Source of the DNA: Aquimarina sp. Aq78
GTDB lineage: Bacteria; Bacteroidota; Bacteroidia; Flavobacteriales; Flavobacteriaceae
Direction: 5' to 3'
Assembly: GCF_900299525.1 (NCBI RefSeq)
Contig: NZ_OMKA01000015.1
Span: 92,956 to 156,955 of the forward strand
DNA length: 64,000 nucleotides
The first letter of the stretch is position 1. Each line of letters starts with the position of its first letter. The translations under genes were made by a program, and so were the position numbers. This document shows positions 44,084 through 52,828 of this stretch, one piece after another. The notes beneath the pieces are model-generated. The model made no database searches. It saw nothing but the letters and a program-made list of their open reading frames with translations, and had not been told where the DNA came from.

Positions 44084-44605
44084 ATGAAAGTCGAAACATA
44101 CAAAATCACAGGTTGGGAAGAGAAAGAAACCGGGCTACTTATTAGCGAAAATGAAGATTGGATTTTGGTTAAACATATACCCGTAGACTATGTGGTTGAC
44201 GGATTTAAATTGTATAGAAAAAAAACTGTAAAAAAGAGAAAATCTAAAACAAAAGAAGGTAAGATTTCGAGGGTTTTAAAACTCAAAAATATTAAAACAG
44301 ATGTGCCAGATGGGTTTAAATTCGGGAACACACTTGAAATACTTCAATGGTCTGAGAAAAAACATGGAGTCTTCGAATTTCAAGACAATGAAGCAGAAAT
44401 ATTTTACGGAAAATTGAATCAAACAAAAGAAAATATATTTAACATTGATTTGGTAAATTCTGATGGTAGTATCGAAAAAAACTACGATTACGATTTTTTA
44501 ACCGATGATATCACGGCAATTACATTCGAAACCGATTATTTTGAATCTGTTCGATTACTAATGAATGATGAACTAAAAAAAGAAGGAAAACTAAATATTG
44601 TTTAG
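44084..44605 (+). CDS. Unknown 173-residue protein inside the trp operon
   Basis: Not recognised. The protein has no signal or membrane segment, is rich in Lys and Glu, and has a basic KTVKKRKSKTKEGK linker (residues about 46-59). This joins an N-terminal beta-rich part (ENEDWILVKHIPVDYVVDGFKLY) to an acidic C-terminal half. The N-terminal part suggests a small beta-barrel (SH3/WYL-like) but no family can be named. It lies between trpD and trpC on the same strand with gaps of 67 and 76 nt, so it is probably cotranscribed. Whether it has anything to do with tryptophan is open. Confidence 0.7.
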   Translation: MKVETYKITGWEEKETGLLISENEDWILVKHIPVDYVVDGFKLYRKKTVKKRKSKTKEGKISRVLKLKNIKTDVPDGFKFGNTLEILQWSEKKHGVFEFQDNEAEIFYGKLNQTKENIFNIDLVNSDGSIEKNYDYDFLTDDITAITFETDYFESVRLLMNDELKKEGKLNIV

Positions 44606-44681
44606 TAAGCACAACATTTATTATATGCCTCACTAAAAAAAATAAAGTACTAAAATGAATGTAGCCAACAAACAACCATAA

Positions 44682-45467
44682 ATGAACATACTAGATAAAA
44701 TAATAGCAGATAAACATAAAGAAGTTGAACTCAAAAAAAGTTTAATTCCTATCAAACAATTAGAGAACTCTGTTTTGTTTGACCGTCAAACAAATTCATT
44801 AGCCAAAGCTTTACAGAATAGTGATACAGGTATCATTGCAGAACACAAGCGTAGATCCCCTTCAAAATCTGTGATTAATCAAACTGTAAGCGTACAAGAT
44901 GTAGCACAGGGGTATGAAAATGCAGGAGCTTGTGGGATGTCGGTGCTATCAGATGGTAAGTATTTTGGAGGATCCTTAGAAGATCTTTTACTTGCCAGAG
45001 CTACAGTACAAATGCCTTTACTACGTAAAGAATTTATCATCGACGAATATCAATTATTAGAAGCCAAAGCTCATGGAGCCGATGTCATCTTATTAATCGC
45101 AGCCGTTTTATCACGCGATGAGATCAAATCTTTATCCCAGTTTGCTAAAAGCTTATCACTCGATGTATTATTAGAAGTTCATAACCAAGACGAACTACAA
45201 AAATCTATTATGCCATCTTTGGATATGCTGGGCGTGAACAATCGAAATCTAAAAACATTCGAAGTGAGTACAGATATTAGTAAAACGCTAAGTACTCAAA
45301 TCCCAGATGATTTTGTAAAAGTTTCAGAGAGTGGCATTAGTACCATTGAAGCAATAAAAGACCTAAAGCAATATGGATATAAAGGTTTTCTTATCGGTGA
45401 AAACTTCATGAAAACCGAAAACCCCGGAGCCAGTGCTGTAGAATTCATAAAAGACCTAAAGAAATGA
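44682..45467 (+). CDS. trpC: Indole-3-glycerol phosphate synthase
   Basis: A 261-residue TIM-barrel enzyme. It has IIAEHKRRSPSKS (catalytic Lys), VLSDGKYFGGSLEDL, LLRKEFIIDEYQ, GVNNRNLKTFEV and KVSESGI, all typical of TrpC. It closes the ring of carboxyphenylamino-deoxyribulose phosphate. Its stop overlaps the trpF start by four bases (ATGA), indicating coupling. Confidence 0.95.
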   Translation: MNILDKIIADKHKEVELKKSLIPIKQLENSVLFDRQTNSLAKALQNSDTGIIAEHKRRSPSKSVINQTVSVQDVAQGYENAGACGMSVLSDGKYFGGSLEDLLLARATVQMPLLRKEFIIDEYQLLEAKAHGADVILLIAAVLSRDEIKSLSQFAKSLSLDVLLEVHNQDELQKSIMPSLDMLGVNNRNLKTFEVSTDISKTLSTQIPDDFVKVSESGISTIEAIKDLKQYGYKGFLIGENFMKTENPGASAVEFIKDLKK

Positions 45468-46150
45468 AACTGAAAGTCTGTGGGATGAAATATAAGGAAA
45501 ACATAGAAGCTGTTGCAGCTATGAAACCAGATTACCTTGGCTTTATTTTCTATGAAAACTCTCCCAGAAATTTTGAAGGAGAAATTCCGAAACTACCCTC
45601 GACAATTAAAAAAGTAGGGGTTTTTGTTAATGAACCAATAAATCAAGTTGTTTCAAAAATTGCTAAACATAGTTTAGATGCTATCCAACTTCATGGAGAT
45701 GAGAGTTCCGAATATTGCAAGGCGTTAAAAGAAGTAGAACTGTCTCTTCCAGTTAGTAAAAATGGAAAAGAAATTGGTTTTGAACGCTATAATTTCGAAG
45801 TGTGGAAAGTATTTTCGATCAAAGATGAGTTTGATTTCGACCGTTTACAACCCTACGAAGGTATTGTAGATTATTTTCTCTTTGATACCAAAGGAAAAGA
45901 AAAAGGAGGTAATGGATATACTTTTGATTGGAGTGTCTTAAAAGGATACCCTTCTTCTACCCCATTCATTTTAAGTGGTGGTATTGGACTCGATGAAATA
46001 GAAGATCTTTTATCTTTTCTCGAGAGTCCCGAATCTAAATATTTACACGCTATTGATGTAAATAGCAAATTCGAAAGCAAACCAGGATTAAAAAAAACAG
46101 AAGATCTCGAAAAATTTATAAAGCTTGTCATTCCAACACAAACGCAATGA
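45464..46150 (+). CDS. trpF: Phosphoribosylanthranilate isomerase
   Basis: A 228-residue TIM-barrel. It begins KLKVCGMKYKEN (catalytic Cys), has GFIFYENSPRNF, IQLHGDES, LFDTKGKEKGGNGYTFDW (catalytic Asp) and LSGGIGLDE, all TrpF marks. It overlaps trpC by 4 nt and is separate from it, unlike the fused TrpC-TrpF of enterobacteria. Confidence 0.94.
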   Translation: MKLKVCGMKYKENIEAVAAMKPDYLGFIFYENSPRNFEGEIPKLPSTIKKVGVFVNEPINQVVSKIAKHSLDAIQLHGDESSEYCKALKEVELSLPVSKNGKEIGFERYNFEVWKVFSIKDEFDFDRLQPYEGIVDYFLFDTKGKEKGGNGYTFDWSVLKGYPSSTPFILSGGIGLDEIEDLLSFLESPESKYLHAIDVNSKFESKPGLKKTEDLEKFIKLVIPTQTQ

Positions 46151-46169
46151 CAACCAAAAACTACAAAAA

Positions 46170-47351
46170 ATGAATTATCAAGCTAACGAAAAAGGATATT
46201 ACGGAGATTTTGGAGGAGCATATATACCAGAAATGCTTTACCCTAATGTTGAAGAATTACGAACTACTTATCTGGATATTATGAATGAACCTTCTTTTAA
46301 AGAAGAGTTTGATCAATTATTAAAAGACTACGTTGGTCGCCCTTCTCCATTATATTTCGCCAAACGTCTTTCAGAAAAACACAATACAAAAGTATACCTT
46401 AAACGTGAAGACCTTAACCATACCGGTGCACATAAAGTAAATAATACTATTGGACAAATTCTTGTAGCCAAACGATTAGGTAAAAACAGGATTATTGCAG
46501 AAACGGGTGCAGGACAACATGGAGTAGCTACAGCCACAGTATGTGCACTTATGGGTATCAAATGTATTGTCTATATGGGCGAGATTGATATCAAACGACA
46601 AGCACCTAATGTAGCGCGAATGAAAATGCTTGGCGCCGAGGTAAGACCTGCCAAATCAGGAAGTAAAACTCTTAAAGATGCTACCAACGAAGCTATACGA
46701 GATTGGATCAATAATCCTGTCGACACACATTATATTATTGGCTCTGCCATAGGACCTCATCCATACCCGGATATGGTAACACGATTTCAATCTATAATTT
46801 CAGAAGAAATCAAGTGGCAGCTAAAGGAAAAAGAAGGTAGAGAGCATCCTGATTATGTAGTAGCCTGTATTGGTGGTGGTAGTAATGCTGCAGGAACATA
46901 TTATCATTTTTTAGAAGAACCTAGTGTTGGAATTATTGCTGTAGAAGCTGCCGGAAAAGGAGTACATAGTGGCGAGAGTGCCGCTACCTCTCAATTAGGA
47001 AAAGAAGGAATCATTCATGGATGTAAAACCCTGTTAATGCAAACCTCTGATGGACAAATCACAGAACCTTATTCTATTTCTGCAGGACTGGATTACCCCG
47101 GTGTTGGACCACTACATGCCCATCTATACAAAACTGCACGAGGAGAATTTTATTCTGTAACCGATGATGATGCCATGGCCGCCGGATTAGAACTATCGCA
47201 ATTAGAAGGAATTATTCCCGCAATAGAATCTTCGCACGCCCTGGCGATCTTTAATGATAAAAAATTCAGACCCGATGATATTGTGGTGATAAGCCTATCT
47301 GGTAGAGGAGATAAGGATCTCGACACATATATAGACTATTTTAAATTATAA
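46170..47351 (+). CDS. trpB: Tryptophan synthase beta subunit
   Basis: A 393-residue PLP enzyme. The chosen start is ATG 46170 (MNYQANEKGYYGDFGG), 19 nt past trpF, because the N-terminal GDFGGAYIPE is typical; a reading start at 46125 would add unrelated residues inside trpF. The PLP Lys lies in HTGAHKVN and the phosphate loop in GGGSNAAG. It condenses indole with serine, partnering TrpA. Confidence 0.95.
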   Translation: MNYQANEKGYYGDFGGAYIPEMLYPNVEELRTTYLDIMNEPSFKEEFDQLLKDYVGRPSPLYFAKRLSEKHNTKVYLKREDLNHTGAHKVNNTIGQILVAKRLGKNRIIAETGAGQHGVATATVCALMGIKCIVYMGEIDIKRQAPNVARMKMLGAEVRPAKSGSKTLKDATNEAIRDWINNPVDTHYIIGSAIGPHPYPDMVTRFQSIISEEIKWQLKEKEGREHPDYVVACIGGGSNAAGTYYHFLEEPSVGIIAVEAAGKGVHSGESAATSQLGKEGIIHGCKTLLMQTSDGQITEPYSISAGLDYPGVGPLHAHLYKTARGEFYSVTDDDAMAAGLELSQLEGIIPAIESSHALAIFNDKKFRPDDIVVISLSGRGDKDLDTYIDYFKL

Positions 47352-47395
47352 CAATTAAGTAGTAAGTACATTGCAATGAGCACTAATTTCCAACT

Positions 47396-47425
47396 ACTCA
47401 ATACGTACTACTCAATACTCAATAC
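47396..47425. repeat. Three ACTCAATAC repeats between trpB and trpA
   Basis: ACTCAATAC occurs at 47396-47404, 47410-47418 and 47417-47425 in the 80-nt gap before trpA. The tandem pattern looks like local slippage. No role is assigned. Confidence 0.5.
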
Positions 47426-47431
47426 TAAAAA

Positions 47432-48193
47432 ATGAACAGAATAAATACAGCATTGAAGCAAGATAAAAAGTTACTATCTATATATTTTACCGCTGGTTAC
47501 CCATCACTAAACGATACCGCAAAAATCATACAAGATCTAGAAAAAAACGGTGTAGATATGATCGAAATAGGATTACCTTTTAGTGACCCTTTGGCAGACG
47601 GACCAACGATACAAGAGAGTTCGACTATTGCTCTTAAAAATGGTATGACTACTCAACTTCTATTTGAACAATTAAAAGACATTCGTAAATCGGTTAACAT
47701 TCCTTTAATTATTATGGGGTATTTTAATCCTATGATGCAGTATGGCATAGAAGCTTTTTGTGCTAAGTGCCAGGAAATTGGTATCGACGGATTGATTATT
47801 CCCGATCTACCGGTTAATGAATATCACGAACATTATCAGGAAACTTTTGAAAAATATGGCTTGATCAATGTATTTCTAATCACTCCACAGACTTCAGATG
47901 AACGAATTCGATTCATAGATAGTGTATCTAATGGTTTCATCTATATGGTGAGTTCTGCAAGTACCACCGGAGCCAAAAGTACATTTGGCGATACGCAACA
48001 GCAATATTTTGAACGCATTGAAGCTTTGGATCTAAAAAATCCGCAAATTGTTGGTTTTGGAATCAGTAACAAGGAAACGTTTACACAAGCTACAAAAACA
48101 GCTAAAGGTGCTATCATTGGCTCTGCTTTCATAAAACACCTTACTAATGAAGGGGTAGACACTATTGACAAGTTTGTTGGAAGCATTAGATAA
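47432..48193 (+). CDS. trpA: Tryptophan synthase alpha subunit
   Basis: A 253-residue TIM-barrel. It shows IEIGLPFSDPLADGPTIQ (catalytic Glu and Asp), GIDGLIIPDLP, YMVSSASTTGAK and GFGISNKE, all characteristic of TrpA. It cleaves indole-3-glycerol phosphate to indole and passes indole to TrpB. It is the last gene of the operon, before a terminator. Confidence 0.95.
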   Translation: MNRINTALKQDKKLLSIYFTAGYPSLNDTAKIIQDLEKNGVDMIEIGLPFSDPLADGPTIQESSTIALKNGMTTQLLFEQLKDIRKSVNIPLIIMGYFNPMMQYGIEAFCAKCQEIGIDGLIIPDLPVNEYHEHYQETFEKYGLINVFLITPQTSDERIRFIDSVSNGFIYMVSSASTTGAKSTFGDTQQQYFERIEALDLKNPQIVGFGISNKETFTQATKTAKGAIIGSAFIKHLTNEGVDTIDKFVGSIR

Positions 48194-48204
48194 TTATATA
48201 GTAT

Positions 48205-48249
48205 TCATGAAGCTGTCAATCAAAAGTATTTTTTTTGACAGTTTCATGA
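48205..48249. terminator. Bidirectional terminator after trpA
   Basis: TCATGA and CTGTCAA (48205-48219) pair with TTGACAG and TTCATGA (48235-48249) with one extra base in the left arm. An A-rich/T8 loop lies between. It lies between convergent trpA and the M43 gene. Confidence 0.7.
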
Positions 48250-48261
48250 TTTCACTTCTCT

Positions 48262-49185
48262 TTACTTATTCTCAAGATATAGAGCTCTTCTGGCACCTCC
48301 TTCATTAAACAATGCTCGTATTCTTTCTTTCTGGCCATTAGTAAACATAAACATCGTATCATCATCAACACGATCCATGAAATTCATAAACATCTCATTA
48401 TTATCACAAGAGTTTTTAGGATGAATTGGTTTTCCTAAGTTTTGGCTTTCCTGATCAGGAGTATCTGCTACTTCATCTCCAACTTCACAACTACCATCTT
48501 TACCGTATATATGTTTTAAGTTCAACCAATGCCCTATTTCATGAGTAGCCGTTCTACCTAATTCATATCCTGCTTCTAATGGGGGTAATGTGCCAAATAC
48601 TCTAGGATCTATAACTACTGCATCTATTCTTGGGTCTGCTCCAGGAAAATATGCATACCCTGCCAAACCTAATTTACCCCACCTATCTGTCATGTCTGCT
48701 ATATAAATATTTAGATATTTATCCCTAGGCCAAATATCCTGTCCTCCTTTATTGTCAAAAAAAAGTTTGTATTCTTCTATAGGCAACTCACCTGTTAAAT
48801 CATTTCCAGAAAAACCCGATATATCTGATTCTGTTCTAATAATTCCTGTAGTCGGTTTTCCGTCTGGATCTGTAGTTGCCAAATAAAACTCTATACCAAC
48901 ATCTGCAACCAAACCTATAAACTCATCTGGGGTTTTTACATGATCTTCATTTTTTTTCCTATAATCCTTATTGAGTACATCGATTTGGGATTGTATTTTT
49001 TCATCACTAATAACAAATGGTCGTGATGGTGGATTGATCACATGTATAACTACTGGGATTTTAATAATTTCATCTGGTGGAACAATTACCTCTTCGGGCA
49101 TTTTTAAGTTATTTTCATCATCGCTACAAGAATAAAAAAACAACATCAATACAATTGTTGCTATACTAGGTATTTTTTTTATCAT
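48262..49185 (-). CDS. M43 (pappalysin-like) zinc metalloprotease lipoprotein
   Basis: A 307-residue protein with a lipoprotein signal (FFYSC, Cys20). It carries the metzincin zinc motif HEIGHWLNLKH (His215, Glu216, His219, His225). A downstream CDNNEMFMNFMD holds the Met-turn, as in the M43B pregnancy-associated plasma protein A family. It has no T9SS sorting domain. It is probably a cell-envelope endopeptidase with an autonomous transcript; neighbours give no clue to substrate. Confidence 0.88.
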   Translation of the reverse strand: MIKKIPSIATIVLMLFFYSCSDDENNLKMPEEVIVPPDEIIKIPVVIHVINPPSRPFVISDEKIQSQIDVLNKDYRKKNEDHVKTPDEFIGLVADVGIEFYLATTDPDGKPTTGIIRTESDISGFSGNDLTGELPIEEYKLFFDNKGGQDIWPRDKYLNIYIADMTDRWGKLGLAGYAYFPGADPRIDAVVIDPRVFGTLPPLEAGYELGRTATHEIGHWLNLKHIYGKDGSCEVGDEVADTPDQESQNLGKPIHPKNSCDNNEMFMNFMDRVDDDTMFMFTNGQKERIRALFNEGGARRALYLENK

Positions 49186-49671
49186 ACAACTATTTATTAT
49201 TTAGGTATCATAGATTTGATGCACATCTGATAAATAGGTTGCGTATCAAATCCTGTTTTTAAGTAAATTTTAAGTGGTATTACCATATAATGTAGACACA
49301 AAATTACTAATAATGCGCTATAGCAAACTGCTCACTGATCCCAAAGTTTTGCCAAATACTACAAGTATATTTTCGAAATTTGCTTTGTGTATTTGTAGTT
49401 AACTTTTTCAATTTCTTGAGTACTGTATAGGTATTTTTAACCTTTCTACTGTATTCTAAACAAATACTTTTCAACTCCCTCTAGTCCTATTACTATTCAT
49501 TGTAGTAATACTTATTATAGCTGAACTCTTTATTTCTTTTAATGAAAACAGCTAAATGATTACTTCTATTTTTATCATTTTAAAGATTTACTATTCATAA
49601 AAATAAACCTGACTAACTGTTTTCAATTATAAGAGTTACCAGTATGGTCATGTATTTTAATATGTAATCTG

Positions 49672-49726
49672 ATACCATTTATACATTGAATTTACTGTAA
49701 CCGAAAATTCAAAATACAAATGGTAT
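49672..49726. repeat. 55-nt imperfect inverted repeat
   Basis: ATACCATTTATACATTGAATTT on the left pairs with the right arm AAATTCAAAATACAAATGGTAT, with three mismatches in 22 positions and a short loop around ACTGTAACCGA. Flanks show no obvious target duplication. Too A+T-rich and lacking a T-tract to call a terminator with confidence. Confidence 0.55.
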
Positions 49727-49768
49727 GAGTTTGATTATAAGGCTTTAATTAAAAAAAATGTCAGATTG

Positions 49769-49905
49769 AGTGGTTTTTCATAATGACTTCCCGACTGCGC
49801 TTGAATGGTGTGGAGAAAATTTGTGTCAAAATTAAAGTTTTGATGAAAATTTACTTGTCTCGATACAATTTTCTGTCGAAAATCATTATGACCGACGTAA
49901 ATTTT
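49769..49905. repeat. Degenerate palindromic intergenic element
   Basis: Contains GGAGAAAATTTGTGTC (49812-49827), TCTCGATACA (49858-49867) and GTCGAA (49875-49880) in the same order as GGAGACAAAATGTATC, TCTCGATACA and GTCGAA in the element at 53951-54060. The start, AATGACTTCCCGACTGCGCT, resembles the complement of the GTCATTTCGAGCGCAGTCGAGAAGTC type of bacterial intergenic repeat. The arms pair imperfectly, so it looks decayed. Confidence 0.5.
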
Positions 49906-49980
49906 GCTACAGCCAACCCTCTTTATATAGACTATATAGCATTGTTTTACTTATATTTAATAATTTATAAGAGCTAATTT

Positions 49981-50568
49981 ATGATTACAAAACATCTACT
50001 TTCTCTATTGCTTTTCATACTTTTTGTTCAATTTAATTTTGGGCAAACTGATTTTAAAATTCAATTATCTGATGCTGCAATAGAATTAACCAAAAACAAA
50101 GTGACGTACGATCCTTCTTATTTCTCTATTGACTACCCAAATGGAGATGTTCCTGGTGATAAAGGAGTGTGTACAGATGTAGTGATCAGAGCGTATAGAA
50201 CACTGGATATTGACTTACAAAAAGAAGTACATGAAGATATGTACATCAATTTTGGACTATATCCCAAAAACTGGGGATTGTCTAAAACCGATAAAAACAT
50301 TGACCACAGAAGAGTCCCTAATCTAATGAAGTTTTTTTCCAGATTTGGAAAAACAAAACCAATAACTAACGATTCTAAAGATTATCTACCTGGTGATATT
50401 GTATGTTGGAACCTGGGAGGAGGACTCACACATATTGGCTTAGTAGTGAATAAAAAATCCAACGATCAACAGCGCTATCTAATTGTTCATAATATTGGTG
50501 GCGGACAAGTATTAGCAGATTGTCTGTTTGATTATAAAATTATTGGTCATTATCAGTATGAGAAGTAA
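49981..50568 (+). CDS. DUF1287-family exported protein
   Basis: A 195-residue protein with a signal peptide (cut after NFGQ). It matches the DUF1287 family: VTYDPSYFSIDYPNGDVPGDKGVCTDVVIRAYR contains the Cys (split here as YPNGDVPGDKGVCTDVVIR), and GGGLTHIGLVV the His. This Cys/His pattern resembles NlpC/P60-type cell-wall peptidases or amidases, but activity is unproven. It is convergent with the flotillin gene, only 7 nt from its stop. Confidence 0.75.
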   Translation: MITKHLLSLLLFILFVQFNFGQTDFKIQLSDAAIELTKNKVTYDPSYFSIDYPNGDVPGDKGVCTDVVIRAYRTLDIDLQKEVHEDMYINFGLYPKNWGLSKTDKNIDHRRVPNLMKFFSRFGKTKPITNDSKDYLPGDIVCWNLGGGLTHIGLVVNKKSNDQQRYLIVHNIGGGQVLADCLFDYKIIGHYQYEK

Positions 50569-50575
50569 GACATCT

Positions 50576-52000
50576 TTATTCCTTGTCCTTGGTATTAGTA
50601 TCTTTTTTTATTTCAGAATCCAGGTTTTCTTTCTCTTCTCCTTTTAAGTAATTAGGCAATTGCATTCCTGCCATATTGAACATTTCTTGTAAAGGTGGTA
50701 CTGCTTTATACATCCCCGAAATAAAGTTGGAGGTCGAAGTTTTACCATCTTCTCCATTACCATTTTCCCAGACCGTAATTTTATCTATTTTAATATTTTT
50801 AATTGCTTCTGCTTGTGTTTTAACTAACTCAGGTAATTTATCTGCTATCAATAACAACACTGCTTCTTTAGGGTCATTTCCAGCTGCTTTAACAATGCGG
50901 TCTAACCCTTCTGCTTGTTTAGTTAAAATTTCATACATCCCTTTTGCTTCAGCTTCTTTTTTCATAAAAATTGCATCCGCCTCTCCTTTTGCAATTCGTC
51001 TAATTTGTTCTGCTTCCGCTTCTGCATCAATTTCAATTTTTTTCTTATCAATTTGTGCAGGAACAATGATATCTGCACCTTGCTCTGCTTCTTTACGTTT
51101 TGCTCTTGCATCTTCGGCGATCTTTTCTGCTGCATAGGCTTCTTCTAATGCTTTTGCCGATTGTACTTTTTCTGAAGCATTAGCTATTCTCTCTGCCTCT
51201 GCTTCACGAGCTCTTCTATCTGCATCAGAATTAGCAACCTGAACCTTTGCTGTATTTTCACCTTCGACCGCTTTTGCATTTGCTGCAGCAACTTGAACTC
51301 TTTGATCCTGAACAGCTTCTGCTTGTCCTATTGCTCCATCTCTATCTTTTTGAGCTACAGAAATAATAGCATCATTAATAGCTTTTGCTGCGGCTTCTTT
51401 TCCTAAGGCTTCGATATATCCAGACTCGTCATGTATATCTGTAATATTTACATTAATCAGTTTTAAACCTACTTTCTTTAACTCAGCTTCAACACTATGA
51501 GTAATATGCGATAAGAATTTATCTCTATCTGTATTAATTTCTTCAATATCCATTGATGCAACAACCAATCGCAGCTGGCCAAAAATAATTTCTTGTGCTA
51601 ATTCTTGAACAGCATCTAAGCTTAACCCCAACAAACGTTCTGCTGCATTTTGCATTATAGATGGTTCTGTAGAAATACCAATAGTAAATCTAGAAGGTAC
51701 ATTTACACGGATATTTTGTTTACTCAATGCATTAATCAAATTTACTTCTATCGAAATCGGAGTTAAATCCAGAAACGAATAATCCTGAATTATAGGCCAT
51801 ATAAATGCCGCTCCTCCATGAATACATTTAGAAGAACTTTCCCCGCCAGTTTTTCCATAAACCACCAACACTTTATCAGAAGGACAACGCTTGTACCTTC
51901 TGAACATAGAAAACATAAAAACAACAAAAATTAATATAACTGCAGCTACTAAGTATATGCCAGTAACTCCAGATCCAGCAAATAATGAAAATATATTCAT
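50576..52000 (-). CDS. Flotillin-family (SPFH) membrane protein
   Basis: A 474-residue protein with one N-terminal membrane segment (residues about 12-30), a PHB/SPFH domain (about 35-200, beginning RYKRCPSDKVLVVYG), and a long Ala/Glu-rich coiled-coil (about 210-370) with many EAE repeats. The C-terminal tail is hydrophilic. This is the flotillin/YqiK layout; such proteins form large membrane scaffolds in ordered lipid domains. It starts 20 nt after an NfeD/YqiJ-like gene, the usual flotillin partner, so the pair is one operon. Confidence 0.88.
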   Translation of the reverse strand: MNIFSLFAGSGVTGIYLVAAVILIFVVFMFSMFRRYKRCPSDKVLVVYGKTGGESSSKCIHGGAAFIWPIIQDYSFLDLTPISIEVNLINALSKQNIRVNVPSRFTIGISTEPSIMQNAAERLLGLSLDAVQELAQEIIFGQLRLVVASMDIEEINTDRDKFLSHITHSVEAELKKVGLKLINVNITDIHDESGYIEALGKEAAAKAINDAIISVAQKDRDGAIGQAEAVQDQRVQVAAANAKAVEGENTAKVQVANSDADRRAREAEAERIANASEKVQSAKALEEAYAAEKIAEDARAKRKEAEQGADIIVPAQIDKKKIEIDAEAEAEQIRRIAKGEADAIFMKKEAEAKGMYEILTKQAEGLDRIVKAAGNDPKEAVLLLIADKLPELVKTQAEAIKNIKIDKITVWENGNGEDGKTSTSNFISGMYKAVPPLQEMFNMAGMQLPNYLKGEEKENLDSEIKKDTNTKDKE

Positions 52001-52020
52001 TCGTATTTTATTTAAAATTT

Positions 52021-52599
52021 TTAGTTAGATAATTTTTCGACCAGTAGTAATTCTGAGCTTATAATTTCAACAACTTTTACCAAAGTAGAAGTGCTTAAAA
52101 TTTCTTCAGAATCTGTTACTGCTTCTAATTCTCGTAAACTACCTTGTACTTTAATCTGTATTTTTCCTATACTCGACCTGTTTGCTCCAACTGGTAAATA
52201 TACTTCGCCAATTACTCCAATAGCATTTTTAATTTTTAATGTACCAGATTCAGCCATTTTATGCATCCAGAAAAACAAGAGAGAGGTTAATATCATCATT
52301 AGTAATCCTGCAAAAGAAGAAATAACGATTGTAACAATAGTAGATAATTCGTTATCAATACATAAAATACCTGTCCAACCAAAAATGGTAAAAAAAGCAA
52401 TCACATTTTTAAATGTGAAAAATTGAAAACCTACACCTCCATCATCTGCATCAACATCAGAAATATCTGCTTCCATATCCACATCACTAGCACCAATAAA
52501 GGTTAAAGCAAAAATAACCAGGAATATAATAGAACCTAATATTGCTATAATCCAATATGCTTGCTCGAAGGTTGACATACCTTCAAAAAATTCTTTCAT
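52021..52599 (-). CDS. NfeD/YqiJ-like membrane protein
   Basis: A 192-residue protein with three to four hydrophobic segments (about 12-35, 65-85, 92-115) and an acidic loop (VDMEADISDVDADD). A C-terminal OB-fold-like domain (GEVYLPVGANRSSIGKIQIK) resembles short NfeD and YqiJ proteins. It lies directly upstream of the flotillin gene, as yqiJ does before yqiK, and probably assists flotillin assembly. Confidence 0.75.
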   Translation of the reverse strand: MKEFFEGMSTFEQAYWIIAILGSIIFLVIFALTFIGASDVDMEADISDVDADDGGVGFQFFTFKNVIAFFTIFGWTGILCIDNELSTIVTIVISSFAGLLMMILTSLLFFWMHKMAESGTLKIKNAIGVIGEVYLPVGANRSSIGKIQIKVQGSLRELEAVTDSEEILSTSTLVKVVEIISSELLLVEKLSN

Positions 52600-52828
52600 A
52601 GATTTTAGAATTAACAGGCATAAATCTACTAAAAAAAATCAAGATTTAGTCATGATAAGAATATTAGAGATGTTAATTTATGAATCCAATCTGCATAAAT
52701 AAGAAAAGTGAAAAATGAAGTCATGTTGGATTTCAAACTCCTCTATTGCTAGATTAGACCATAATGAAATACATAAAAAACATAGGTTTCATTTTCCATT
52801 TCTAACTCAACACATTAATCTATCATGT

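Larger units (their letters stand above)
49186..49980. other. 795-nt gene-free region with palindromic repeats
   Basis: No credible gene; a 64-codon frame at 49783-49977 has no family features and lies over repeats. Two repeats are visible: an imperfect inverted repeat at 49672-49726 and a degenerate palindromic element at about 49769-49905, both listed separately. The rest is plain AT-rich sequence. Confidence 0.6.

Noticed and set aside
49783..49977. 64-codon frame before the DUF1287 gene
   Set aside because: It lies over palindromic repeat DNA, has no signal, domain or promoter, and is better explained as a chance frame.
50676..51137. 153-codon open frame antisense to the flotillin gene
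   Set aside because: It is a product of the Ala/Glu-rich coiled-coil coding strand read backwards; low-complexity and no family features.
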